Assembly (NCBI GenBank): GCA_938048815.1
Contig: CALIUI010000034.1
Location: forward strand, 1-46,421
Direction: 5' to 3'
DNA: 46,421 nucleotides
Origin: an uncultured Aquificaceae bacterium
Lineage (GTDB): Bacteria > Aquificota > Aquificia > Aquificales > Aquificaceae
Positions within the stretch are counted from its first letter, which is position 1, and the number at the start of each line of letters is the position of its first letter. The position numbers were made by a program, and so were the translations under genes. Below the pieces are notes generated by a model. The model was not told the DNA's origin and did not search any database. It saw nothing but the letters and a program-made list of their open reading frames with translations. Shown piece by piece: positions 27,227 through 36,388 of the stretch.

Positions 27227-29596
27227 ATGAAGGAACTTGTAAAAGCTTTTAAAGCCTGCAACTACCTTGCGGTAGGCATGATATACCTTAGGGATAATCC
27301 TCTTTTGAAGGAGCTCTTGAGAAAGGAGCATATAAAAAGGCGCCTTTTGGGGCATTGGGGAGCAAGTCCCAACATAAGCCTTACATACCTTTTAACAAGC
27401 TTCACTTTAAAAAGCTTCCCCTTTGATGCCATCCTTGTGGTAGGACCAGGGCACGGTGCACCGGGCTACATAGCCCCCCTTTACTTAGAGGGCACTTTAT
27501 CCAAATACTACCCTCAGTTTTCTCAGGATGAAGGGGGAATGGCAAGGCTTTTCAGGGCTTTTTCCTTTCCCGGTGGGCTCGGTAGTCATTGCACTCCCGA
27601 ATTGCCCGGGTCTATACAAGAGGGAGGAGAGCTTGGCTATACCCTTTCCCATGCCTTTGGTGCGGTCTTCGACCATCCCAACTTGGTGGCGGTGGCGATC
27701 GTGGGCGACGGAGAGGCGGAAACGGGACCTTTGGCTACCGCTTGGCACTCCAATAAGTTTTTAAACCCCCAAAGGGATGGCTTTGTTTTACCTGTGCTTT
27801 CTTTGAACGGCTATAAGATAAACAATCCTACCCTTTTATCCAGGATACCAAAAGAGGAACTCATATCTCTGCTTAAGGGCTATGGATACGAGGCTTTTTG
27901 GGTGGAAGGCACAGACATAGAAGAAGTAATAGAGAAATTGAAGGAGGCTATGAAAGCATCCTTTGAAAGGTTTTTGGAGTTAAAAGGTAAGGCAAAAAGG
28001 CCCATACTTCCTGCCATAGTTCTAAAGACGCCAAAGGGATGGACTGCGCCCAAGGAGTTCAAAGGTAAATACATAGAGGGCTATTGGAGGTCCCATCAAG
28101 TGCCTCTTACCCAAGTTCATGAAGACCCCGATGCCCTAAAGCTTTTGGAGGGGTGGCTTCTTAGTTATAACCCTAAGGATCTCTTTGATGAGGAAGGAAG
28201 GCCAAAAATAGATATTTCTCAAATTTTTCCAGAGGAAGGTAGAAGGCTCGGAGATACCCCTTACGCCAACGGGGGGCTTATTAGAAAGCCCTTGAATCTC
28301 CCAGACCCAGCACACTTCTCCCAAAATCCCTTCGAAACAATCAGCAACACTTTGCCCTTGGGCTATTATCTAAGAGAGGTTATAAGGAAAAATCCCGAAA
28401 ACCTTAGAGTTTTTGGTCCCGATGAGACCGCCTCCAACAGGCTACACCCAACCCTTGAATTTAAAAAGGCTTGGATGGCACAAACCCTTGAGGTAGATGG
28501 GGATGAAGGGCACCTTGATCCCTTTGGCAGGGTTATGGAGATGCTTTCTGAGCATACGGTAGAGGGCTGGCTTGAGGGATACCTTTTAACGGGAAGGCAT
28601 GGATTTTTAAACACCTACGAGGGCTTTGCCCCCATAATAGCCTCCATGGTAAACCAGTTTGGGAAGTGGGTGGATATCAGCCAAGATGTGCCCTTTAGAG
28701 CTCCCATAAGCTCCCTTAACCTCCTTTTGTCCTCTGTGGTTTGGAGACAAGACCACAACGGCTTTACCCACCAAGACCCGGGCTTTATAAACAGCATAGT
28801 GGATAAATGGCCCGATGTGGTAAGGCTTTATTTCCCATGCGACGCCAACACCCTTTTGGCAACAGCCCACCTTTGCCTACAATCTACAAACCGCATAAAC
28901 ATAATAGTAGCCGATAAACAGGTGCATCCCCAGTATTTGGACTACGAAAGGGCTTTACAGCATGCCATAAAGGGCATTGGGATCTTTGAATTTGCCAGCA
29001 CACACCTTGATAAAGAGCCCCATGTGGTCATAGCCAGCTGTGGAGACATACCCACCAAGGAAGCCATAGGGGCATCCCTTATACTCTCGGAGTTTTTCCC
29101 AGAGCTTGCCATAAGGTTTGTAAATGTGTTAAACCTCTTTAGACTAACGCCAGATACGGAGCATCCCGACGGACTACCCGACAGAGACTTTGATAGCTAC
29201 TTTACCACCGACTCGCCCGTCATCTTTAACTTTCACGGATACCCATGGCTTATACACAGGCTTACCTATAGAAGGAAAAACCATAAAAACCTTCATGTGA
29301 GGGGCTATAGGGAGAACAGAAGAATAGGCATAGACGCAACCCATCTCCAGCCCTTTTTAAAGGGAAGGGGCGGTATAACCACACCCCTCCAGCTTGCCAT
29401 AATAAACCAAACAGACCGTCTTAGCATAGCCATAGATGTTATACAGAGAGTTCCCCAGCTTCAGTCAAAGGGAGGAAAGGTGGTTGATATGTTAAAAAAT
29501 ATGCAGATAAAAGCCCTAAGGTATGCCTACGAGGAAGGCATAGACCATCCGGAGTTTTCCGATGAGAACTTTCTTATCCCTAAACTACGGAAGTAG
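27227..29596 (+). CDS. xfp: Xylulose-5-phosphate/fructose-6-phosphate phosphoketolase
   Basis: GHWGASPNISLTYLL, VGPGHGAPGYIAPLYLEG, SQDEGGMARLFRAFSFPGGLGSHCTPELPGSIQEGGELGYTLSHAFGA, VGDGEAETGP, WRQDHNGFTHQDPG. Confidence 0.97.
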   Translation: MKELVKAFKACNYLAVGMIYLRDNPLLKELLRKEHIKRRLLGHWGASPNISLTYLLTSFTLKSFPFDAILVVGPGHGAPGYIAPLYLEGTLSKYYPQFSQDEGGMARLFRAFSFPGGLGSHCTPELPGSIQEGGELGYTLSHAFGAVFDHPNLVAVAIVGDGEAETGPLATAWHSNKFLNPQRDGFVLPVLSLNGYKINNPTLLSRIPKEELISLLKGYGYEAFWVEGTDIEEVIEKLKEAMKASFERFLELKGKAKRPILPAIVLKTPKGWTAPKEFKGKYIEGYWRSHQVPLTQVHEDPDALKLLEGWLLSYNPKDLFDEEGRPKIDISQIFPEEGRRLGDTPYANGGLIRKPLNLPDPAHFSQNPFETISNTLPLGYYLREVIRKNPENLRVFGPDETASNRLHPTLEFKKAWMAQTLEVDGDEGHLDPFGRVMEMLSEHTVEGWLEGYLLTGRHGFLNTYEGFAPIIASMVNQFGKWVDISQDVPFRAPISSLNLLLSSVVWRQDHNGFTHQDPGFINSIVDKWPDVVRLYFPCDANTLLATAHLCLQSTNRINIIVADKQVHPQYLDYERALQHAIKGIGIFEFASTHLDKEPHVVIASCGDIPTKEAIGASLILSEFFPELAIRFVNVLNLFRLTPDTEHPDGLPDRDFDSYFTTDSPVIFNFHGYPWLIHRLTYRRKNHKNLHVRGYRENRRIGIDATHLQPFLKGRGGITTPLQLAIINQTDRLSIAIDVIQRVPQLQSKGGKVVDMLKNMQIKALRYAYEEGIDHPEFSDENFLIPKLRK

Positions 29597-30650
29597 CTCC
29601 CTAAAGCTTGGCTTTTTTGAGGAAGAAGAGCCCCTTTTTAGGGAAAGCCATAAGGCTTTTAGCTTGGAAGACTTTAAAGAAATACTTGTAAGTCTTAGGT
29701 CTAAGTTAAAGGAAGAGCCCCATTTTGTTGTCCATCGTGTAGTCCATGGGATGGATTACAAGGGACCTATGGAGATAAACAAGGACACTTTGCCCTTGCT
29801 GGAAGGGCTGGCAAGTTTAAACCCCTTACACAACTCCATAGCCCTATATTGCATAAAGGTTAGCCTTGAACTATTTCCCAAAGGCAAACACTACGCCCTT
29901 TTTGACACAGACTTTCACAAAACCTTGCCTCTCCACGCCCAGCTGTACGCCCTTAACTGGGACATGTACAATAAGGGAATAAAAAGGTATGGATTCCACG
30001 GTATATCTTACTCCTACTTGCTGGAAAGGTCCAAAGAGATCTTGAAAAAGGAAAACCCAAACTTAATTCTTATGCACCTTGGCTCTGGATGTAGCCTGTG
30101 TGCAGTAAAGGAGGGTATTTCCATAGATACCTCCATGGGCTTTAGCCCCCTTGAGGGATTACCCATGGCTACAAGACCCGGCGACTTAGACCCGGGAGTC
30201 CTTTTACACCTTTTAAAGGAATCCTACAATCCAAAAGACTTGGAAAGGCTCTTATATCAGAGCTCTGGCATAAAGGGGCTTTGGGGAAAGGGAGACTTTG
30301 AAGAGGTGGTAAAAGCCAAGGATAAGGATCACAGGGCAAAGGTTGTTTTTGACCTTTTCCTCCATAGGCTTTTGAAGTATGTGGGCGCCTATTGGTTTCT
30401 CTTGGAAGATTGTGTGGATGCCCTTGTCTTTTCTGGTGGTATAGGAGAAAACAGCCCTCAGGTAAGGTATGCTTTATGTGAAAAACTAAAGCCCTTTGGT
30501 GTAAAAATAGACCCAAGAAAAAACCAAAAAGGTGAGGCAGTTTTAAGTGCAGAGGACAGCAAAGTAAAGGTGCTTTTGATAAAAACCGACGAAGAGCTTC
30601 ACATGGTGCAAATTCTCAAGAGAGTAATAATATCTCCAGCATCTTTTTAA
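29562..30650 (+). CDS. ackA: Acetate kinase (short, about 362 aa)
   Basis: LSLNYGSSSLKLGFF, KRYGFHGISYSYLLERS, LMHLGSGCSLCAVKEGISIDTSMGFSPLEGLPMATRPGDLDPG, VFSGGIGENSPQVR. Confidence 0.9.
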   Translation: MRTFLSLNYGSSSLKLGFFEEEEPLFRESHKAFSLEDFKEILVSLRSKLKEEPHFVVHRVVHGMDYKGPMEINKDTLPLLEGLASLNPLHNSIALYCIKVSLELFPKGKHYALFDTDFHKTLPLHAQLYALNWDMYNKGIKRYGFHGISYSYLLERSKEILKKENPNLILMHLGSGCSLCAVKEGISIDTSMGFSPLEGLPMATRPGDLDPGVLLHLLKESYNPKDLERLLYQSSGIKGLWGKGDFEEVVKAKDKDHRAKVVFDLFLHRLLKYVGAYWFLLEDCVDALVFSGGIGENSPQVRYALCEKLKPFGVKIDPRKNQKGEAVLSAEDSKVKVLLIKTDEELHMVQILKRVIISPASF

Positions 30651-31485
30651 AGTCTATGCCAGCTTTTTGGCATGCCATAGGGAAAAGGCTAAGCTCCGTC
30701 ATGCCCGGTATGGTGTTCACTTCAAGAAGGTAGGGTTCGCCCTCTTTTGAAACTCTAAAATCTACCCTTGAAAAGTCCTTTAGCTCAAGATATTGGTGAG
30801 CTTTTAAGGCTATGGCTTGAAGCTCTTCCTTTAGGTCTTTGTCCTCGGAAAAAATATACTCCGTAATACCCTTGGTGTATTTGCTTTCAAAGTCGTATAT
30901 GCCCTTCTTTGGCTTTATCTCTATAGGCGGTAGGGCTTGGTCCTTTAGTATGCCTACGGTAAAGTCCCTACCCTCTATAAACTCTTCCACCATAACCTTT
31001 TTAGACACCTTAAAACATTCTTCTACTGCCATCTTTAACTCTTTCTCTTCTTTGACCACAAAAAGCCCAACGCTTGACCCTTGGTCTGCAGGCTTTACCA
31101 CCGCAGGAAATCTATCCCACTTTATTTCCTCAATTGTCCTAAGACATACCCAGTTGGGAACTTTTATACCATGGAAAGATAGTATTTTTTTCGTTATATC
31201 TTTATCCATGGCTATGGCACTACCCAAGACCCCAGCGCCCACGTAAGGAATACCCAAAAGGTCCAAAAGCCCCTGAACTCTACCATCCTCTCCATAAGTG
31301 CCATGAAGGGCTATAAAAACTTTGTGGGGTTTTATCTGGCTTAATCTTTGGCAAAGATCCTCCTCCAAATCCATAGCTATAGCATCATAGCCCATCTCTT
31401 GCAAAGCCTTTAAAACCGCCTGACCGCTTTTTAAAGAGATTTCCCTTTCCTTAGACCTTCCACCCATAAGCACTACTACTTTCAA
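30616..31485 (-). CDS. ddl: D-alanine--D-alanine ligase
   Basis: LMGGRSKEREISLKSGQAVLKAL, ALHGTYGEDGRVQGLLDLLGIPYVGAGVLGSAIAMDK, EVNTIPGMTELSLFP. Confidence 0.95.
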   Translation of the reverse strand: MKVVVLMGGRSKEREISLKSGQAVLKALQEMGYDAIAMDLEEDLCQRLSQIKPHKVFIALHGTYGEDGRVQGLLDLLGIPYVGAGVLGSAIAMDKDITKKILSFHGIKVPNWVCLRTIEEIKWDRFPAVVKPADQGSSVGLFVVKEEKELKMAVEECFKVSKKVMVEEFIEGRDFTVGILKDQALPPIEIKPKKGIYDFESKYTKGITEYIFSEDKDLKEELQAIALKAHQYLELKDFSRVDFRVSKEGEPYLLEVNTIPGMTELSLFPMACQKAGIDFKKMLEILLLS

Positions 31486-32335
31486 CTATCCTTACCTCCT
31501 CTTCTAAACTAATACCAAATCTTTCAAAAACCCTAAGCTTTGCTTCACTTATTATCTTAAGGGCGTCTTGAAAGCTCCCCTTTCCAAGATTAACCAAAAA
31601 GTTGGCATGTTTTTCCGAGAAGGCAACATCCCCTATCCTATAGCCCCTCATACCCACCTCTTCCAAAAGCTTGCCCGCATAGCAGCCCTTGGGATTTTTA
31701 AAGGTAGAGCCACATGTGGGCAGGTTTATAGGTTGTTTGGCAGCCCTTTTTTCTTTTATTTCCCTGTATTGCTCCTTTACATGGTGGCTTGCCCTTTGAA
31801 GCTCAAAAAGGGCACCAACCACTACACCAAGCTTGGGAAAGGGAGAAGACCTATAGGAAAAGCTAAGCTCTTGACTCTTTGCCCTTTGAAACCTTCCTTC
31901 CCAATCTAAAAAAAACACTTCTTTTAGGTTTTGGCTTGTCTCGTAGCCAAAAGCTCCTGCGTTCATGGCAACGGCACCACCCACCGTGGCAGGAAAGCCC
32001 ACAAGCCTGTAAAAACCTTCCAAAGATTCCTCCACAGAAAGGGACACGAGCCTTAAAAGGCTCACACCAGCCTCTGCATATATCAAAAACCTGTCCTCTT
32101 TGACCCTTTTTACCTCAAAGCCTTGAAAACTCTTCATACAAAGCACTAAACCCTCAAAATCTCCAAAGATGGTGTTAGAACCCTTTCCCAAAACAAAGAC
32201 AGGTATAGATTTCTCCAAGGCAAAAAATAAAGCCCACCTTAACTCCTCCAGGCTCTTAGGCTGACAAAAGTACTTGACACTTCCCCCTATCCTTATGGTG
32301 GTATAGGGGGCTAAGTTTATATTTTTAAGGATCAT
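31451..32335 (-). CDS. murB: UDP-N-acetylenolpyruvoylglucosamine reductase
   Basis: NLAPYTTIRIGGSVKYFCQP, VLGKGSNTIFGD, PATVGGAVAMNAGAFG, YRSSPFP, CGSTFKNPKGCYAGKLLEE. Confidence 0.95.
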   Translation of the reverse strand: MILKNINLAPYTTIRIGGSVKYFCQPKSLEELRWALFFALEKSIPVFVLGKGSNTIFGDFEGLVLCMKSFQGFEVKRVKEDRFLIYAEAGVSLLRLVSLSVEESLEGFYRLVGFPATVGGAVAMNAGAFGYETSQNLKEVFFLDWEGRFQRAKSQELSFSYRSSPFPKLGVVVGALFELQRASHHVKEQYREIKEKRAAKQPINLPTCGSTFKNPKGCYAGKLLEEVGMRGYRIGDVAFSEKHANFLVNLGKGSFQDALKIISEAKLRVFERFGISLEEEVRIVESSSAYGWKV

Positions 32336-32358
32336 TATAAAATATTAAACCTTATCAT

Positions 32359-32590
32359 ACGCTGGGTGGGAAATTAGGCGCCATCAAACAAACCTCCCAT
32401 AAAAGCTATATCCAACACAAGCACACAAGTCAAAGCCTTACACCACCTGCCTTCTCCTTTTCAACTCATATACCACCCTTCCCTATGGCATAACTCCACC
32501 ATCAACATCCCATACTTATTTATAGCCCCACCGCCTCTTTTTATTGATGGGCTTGTGTCTGGGCTTTTTTTTGACTTTCTCCCTCGGCGC
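32359..32590. mobile_element. Family A MITE, copy A2
   Basis: acgctgggtgggaaattaggcgccatcaaacaaacctcccataaaagctatatcc ... tttttattgatgggcttgtgtctgggctttttt...ctttctccctcggcg; imperfect TIRs. Confidence 0.8.
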
Positions 32591-32708
32591 GTGTTGAGTA
32601 TTATGGATATGTTATATGTGGCTGAGAGTTATGCGTGTTAAAGGTGTGTGGAGTAGTAAGTTATTGTGGGTGGAGTTTGTGTTGAATATCTTTTTATGCA
32701 CCAAAGCC
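32591..32708 (+). mobile_element. Right-end fragment of the IS5-type element
   Basis: gtgttgagtattatggatatgttatatgtggctgagagttatgcgtgttaaaggtgtgtggagtagtaag...tttttatgcaccaaagcc is nearly identical to 27067-27182. Confidence 0.85.
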
Positions 32709-32973
32709 GAAGTTAAAGGCTAATATTGAGTATTTGACTTCATTAAAGGAGTATGTAAAAGAGAAAGTAAGAAATGCATACCTAAAAGCCAAGCAATTGA
32801 GGCTAATAGACATAGCTATAAAAAGCCTTAAGAGTGAATTAAGGAGGGTATCCAGGCCTAAGGTAGTGGTGCTAACTACACTCTCTCCTGAGAGAGTATT
32901 ATATGGGTACGAGCTTCTGCTGCGGGGGCAGGGGTGGTGGTCCTGTAAGAGGGGCTATTTTTGAAACACTCTG
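32709..32973 (+). pseudogene. C-terminal fragment and right end of the TnpB-type element
   Basis: ...YVKEKVRNAYLKAKQLRLIDIAIKSLKSELRRVSRPKVVVLTTLSPERVLYGYELLLRGQGWWSCKRGYF* ending in cctgtaagaggggctatttttgaaacact; the same 3' sequence occurs in both miniature copies. Confidence 0.7.
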
Positions 32974-33020
32974 TTCTACGGATTATCCCCGTTAAATCAG
33001 TATGCTATAATAAAAATTTC

Positions 33021-33593
33021 ATGATAAACCATAACCTATTTATCGCCCTTTTACACTTTCCCGCCATGGACAGGGAGGGTAAAACCATAACAACCTCCTT
33101 CACTACCATGGACTTGCACGATATAGCAAGGCCTGCAAGAGCTTATGAGATAAACACCTATTATATAGTTCAACCCGTGGACGGACAAAGGCTTATAATA
33201 AACAAGCAGATAGAGTATTGGCTTTCGGAAGAGGGGTATAAAACAAATCCTACAAGGAACGAAATAGTTAAATTGGTAAAGCTGTGCTATACCTTTGATG
33301 AGGTTATTGAGGATATCCTTTCCAAGAGAGGTAAAAAACCCGTGATAATAGGCACTGACGCAAGAACCTATCCCAACACCATATCTTACAAGGAGCTATC
33401 GGAAGAGATACACAAAAGGGAAAGGGATTTTCTCATAGTCTTTGGCACGGGCTATGGCATTCCTCCATCCCTTATGAGTACCTTTGACCACATCCTTGAG
33501 CCCATCTATGGGGCGGGGGATTGGAACCACCTTTCTGTAAGAAACGCCGCAGCTATAATCTTAGATAGACTTTTAAGCAGAAACAGGTGCTAA
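33021..33593 (+). CDS. SPOUT-type RNA methyltransferase family protein
   Basis: [38 protein letters not shown]...[10 protein letters not shown]...[18 protein letters not shown]...[48 protein letters not shown]. Confidence 0.85.
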   Translation: MINHNLFIALLHFPAMDREGKTITTSFTTMDLHDIARPARAYEINTYYIVQPVDGQRLIINKQIEYWLSEEGYKTNPTRNEIVKLVKLCYTFDEVIEDILSKRGKKPVIIGTDARTYPNTISYKELSEEIHKRERDFLIVFGTGYGIPPSLMSTFDHILEPIYGAGDWNHLSVRNAAAIILDRLLSRNRC

Positions 33594-33594
33594 G

Positions 33595-34674
33595 ATGCTA
33601 TACCACATAGCCCTATACCTAAGGGATTACTTCTTTGCCTTTAACGTCTTTAAGTATATAACCTTTAGGTCCTTCCTTGCCCTCTTGGTGGCTTTTGCCA
33701 TAACCCTTATCCTTACACCCCTTTTTATGGAAAAGATGAAAGCCCTTCAAAGGCTCTTTAAAGGCTATGTTAGAGAATACACCCCCGAAGGCCATCTGGT
33801 AAAAAGGTATGTGCCCACCATGGGCGGGATTATAGTAGTGCTCTCTATTCTTTTCTCCTGCTTTCTACTTATGAGGCTTGACCTTGTGTATTTTTGGATA
33901 ATATCCTTCTGCATATTGGGCTTTGCCCTTATAGGCCTTTGGGACGATATGGTGAAGTTAAAAAACAAAAAGGGTATATCCGCCAAAAGAAAATTTACTG
34001 CTCAGCTTTTTGTTGCATGCCTTACCTCTTTGTTCATTTACCTTCATGGTGATGTAAATTCAAAGCTTTATTTTCCTCTTTTTAAAGAGCTTCAGTTAGA
34101 ACTTGGCATATTTTATGTACCCTTTGCCATGCTGGTTATAGTTGCCACTTCTAACGCAGTAAATCTTACCGATGGATTGGATGGTTTGGCAATAGGTCCC
34201 GTTATGACCACTGCGGCAACCCTTGGGGCTGTTTCTTACGCCGTAGGCCATATGGGCATAGCCAATTATCTAAACATTCCTTATGTACCTTATGCGGGAG
34301 ATTTGGCTATCCTATGCTTTGCCATAGTGGGTGCTGGACTTGGGTTTTTATGGTTTAACGCCTTTCCTGCACAGCTTTTTATGGGAGATGTAGGAGCCTT
34401 GTCCCTTGGAGCTGGGCTTGGTGTGATAGCCCTGATATCAAAATCGGAGCTTCTTTTACCTATAGCGGGGGGTGTTTTTGTTTTTGAAACCTTGTCGGTT
34501 ATTTTGCAGGTGGTTTATTTCAAAACCACCAAAGGTAAAAGGCTCTTCAAGAGAGCTCCCTTTCACCATCACCTTGAGCTTTCAGGTGTCCCAGAGCCAA
34601 AGATAGTGGTAAGGATGTGGATAATCTCTATACTTCTTGGAATTATAACCCTTGCCACTTTGAAGTTAAGGTAA
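33595..34674 (+). CDS. mraY: Phospho-N-acetylmuramoyl-pentapeptide-transferase
   Basis: [81 protein letters not shown]. Confidence 0.96.
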   Translation: MLYHIALYLRDYFFAFNVFKYITFRSFLALLVAFAITLILTPLFMEKMKALQRLFKGYVREYTPEGHLVKRYVPTMGGIIVVLSILFSCFLLMRLDLVYFWIISFCILGFALIGLWDDMVKLKNKKGISAKRKFTAQLFVACLTSLFIYLHGDVNSKLYFPLFKELQLELGIFYVPFAMLVIVATSNAVNLTDGLDGLAIGPVMTTAATLGAVSYAVGHMGIANYLNIPYVPYAGDLAILCFAIVGAGLGFLWFNAFPAQLFMGDVGALSLGAGLGVIALISKSELLLPIAGGVFVFETLSVILQVVYFKTTKGKRLFKRAPFHHHLELSGVPEPKIVVRMWIISILLGIITLATLKLR

Positions 34675-34697
34675 GATGGGAGCTGTTTGCTTAAAAA

Positions 34698-35384
34698 CTA
34701 TACAAGAGAGGATAAAGATTTTTTGAGTTTTTCAAAGGCAACACCTTTTATTTGACAAGCCCTTGCTATAGATATTCCAAGGATTTTTGCCACATCTTTT
34801 AGGGGCAATTCTTCGTAGTACAAAAGCTGTATAATGAGTTTTTCTCTGTAATCAAGCTCTTCAATGGCTTTTAACAATTTTTCCCTTAGATCTTTTTTTA
34901 TAACCAGTTCTTCCGGACCTTCCTCTTTACTTTCAAAGATCTCCTCGTAGCTTCTCCCCTCTCTAAAGACCTCCTCGAGGCTAATCAAATAAGAAAAACC
35001 TATAGCTTTCAAATCCTCCTCCAACTTTTCCAAACTTTCTCCAAGAAATTCTGCCAATTCTTCATCGCTTATCTCCTCACCCTTTTCCATACTAAGCTTT
35101 TCAATAGCTTGTCTTATATTCTTTTCCTTTGTCCTTACACTTCTGCTAACAAAATCAAGACTTCTTAGGTAATCATACATAGCCCCTTTTATCCTTAATC
35201 TAAGATAGGCGGTAGGATTTTTATTCTTATCAAGCTTTGGAATAGCCTCTATAAGGGCAAGTACGCCATGGCCTATTAGATCTCTGACGTCCACAGAAGA
35301 AGGCAAATGCCTATGGAGACTATAAGCTATCTGCTGTACCAACGGCATATAAGAAAGTACAATTTCTTTTTCTTCGGCGTTCAT
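34698..35384 (-). CDS. fliA: RNA polymerase sigma factor, FliA/WhiG (sigma28) type
   Basis: HLPSSVDVRDLIGHGVLALIEAI, RIKGAMYDYLRSLDFVSRSVRTKEKNI; region 4 with helix-turn-helix; flagellar genes nearby. Confidence 0.9.
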   Translation of the reverse strand: MNAEEKEIVLSYMPLVQQIAYSLHRHLPSSVDVRDLIGHGVLALIEAIPKLDKNKNPTAYLRLRIKGAMYDYLRSLDFVSRSVRTKEKNIRQAIEKLSMEKGEEISDEELAEFLGESLEKLEEDLKAIGFSYLISLEEVFREGRSYEEIFESKEEGPEELVIKKDLREKLLKAIEELDYREKLIIQLLYYEELPLKDVAKILGISIARACQIKGVAFEKLKKSLSSLV

Positions 35385-35403
35385 AGTAATATTTTAAAAC
35401 TTT

Positions 35404-35549
35404 ATACGTCGGGTGAAGGATTATCCCTTGTAGGGGTAGTTCATTGGCCGCCATCAAGGAATTTAAAATTTTGGTAGTTCAGAACTCCAGACTTTTTTAT
35501 AGGGATGCCTGCGCTACAGATGAAAAGGGAAATTTCCCGCGAAGCGTAT
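35404..35549. mobile_element. Family B MITE-like element, copy B2 (inverted relative to B1)
   Basis: atacgtcgggtgaa...gcgaagcgtat tips; core ggccgccatcaaggaatttaaaattttggtagttcagaactccagacttttttatagggatgcctgcgctaca is the reverse complement of the B1 core. Confidence 0.7.
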
Positions 35550-35562
35550 ATTTTAAAACCCT

Positions 35563-36348
35563 ATGAAGGTTTATAGGCTTGGTAAGGTTTCCTGTATGCT
35601 ATCCACTACCCTTTTCCACGCTATGGCACATTTGGGATATGAAGGTTTGATCCTTTGTGAGCCAGAGGATACCTACATAAGCTTGGGATACTTTGACAAA
35701 GCTGAAGATATCATAGATATCAAAAGGTGCAAGGAGTTGGGTATAGGCATAATAAGACGTCAGATAGGTGGAGGTGCCGTGCTTTTGGCTCCCGGGCAGG
35801 TTTTTTATCAGCTTTTGCTTTCAAAGAGCAAGGTGCCCTTTAAGATAGAGGAAGCCTATAGAAAGCTTTCCCAGCCCGTTATAAGGGCTTATAAAAGATT
35901 AGGGATTGAGGTGGATTATGTGCCCATAAACGACCTTGTGGTAAGGAAAAGCCAAAGAAAGATAAGCGGGCAAGGTTCTGGGGATATAGGAAAACTTTTT
36001 GTTTTCGTTGGCAACATACTTATAAGATTTGACCCAGACCTTATGGCAGAACTTTTTGCCCTACAGGAATCTTTAAGAGAGAAGGTAAGAAAAAGTCTGT
36101 GGGAAAACATAGGATGGTTAGAAAGAGAGTTAAACAAAAAAGTGGATTCCCAAGATGTAGAAAAGATTCTCCTTGAAGAGTTTTCAAAGGATTTTAACTT
36201 TGAAGGCTACGTAGAAGTACCCCAAGATGCCTTTGAGCTTGCGCAGAAGCTAAAAGAAGAGATGACCTCCCAAGAAACTATCTTTGAAGATACTGGAAGG
36301 AGGCACAGCAGCATAAAGATAAGAGAGGGTGTTTATGTATTAAAATAA
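35563..36348 (+). CDS. Lipoate--protein ligase A-family protein
   Basis: TYISLGYFDKAEDIID, IIRRQIGGGAVLLAPGQVFYQLLL, NDLVVRKSQRKISGQGSGDIGKLFVFVGNILIRFD. Confidence 0.85.
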   Translation: MKVYRLGKVSCMLSTTLFHAMAHLGYEGLILCEPEDTYISLGYFDKAEDIIDIKRCKELGIGIIRRQIGGGAVLLAPGQVFYQLLLSKSKVPFKIEEAYRKLSQPVIRAYKRLGIEVDYVPINDLVVRKSQRKISGQGSGDIGKLFVFVGNILIRFDPDLMAELFALQESLREKVRKSLWENIGWLERELNKKVDSQDVEKILLEEFSKDFNFEGYVEVPQDAFELAQKLKEEMTSQETIFEDTGRRHSSIKIREGVYVLK

Positions 36349-36388
36349 CTGCTAAGTTTTACGATACTATTACTGAAGGGAGGTTTTG

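Noticed and set aside
32734-32964. 76-aa ORF as an independent gene
   Set aside because: It is the 3' remnant of the TnpB-type element; the same 3' sequence occurs in the miniature copies.
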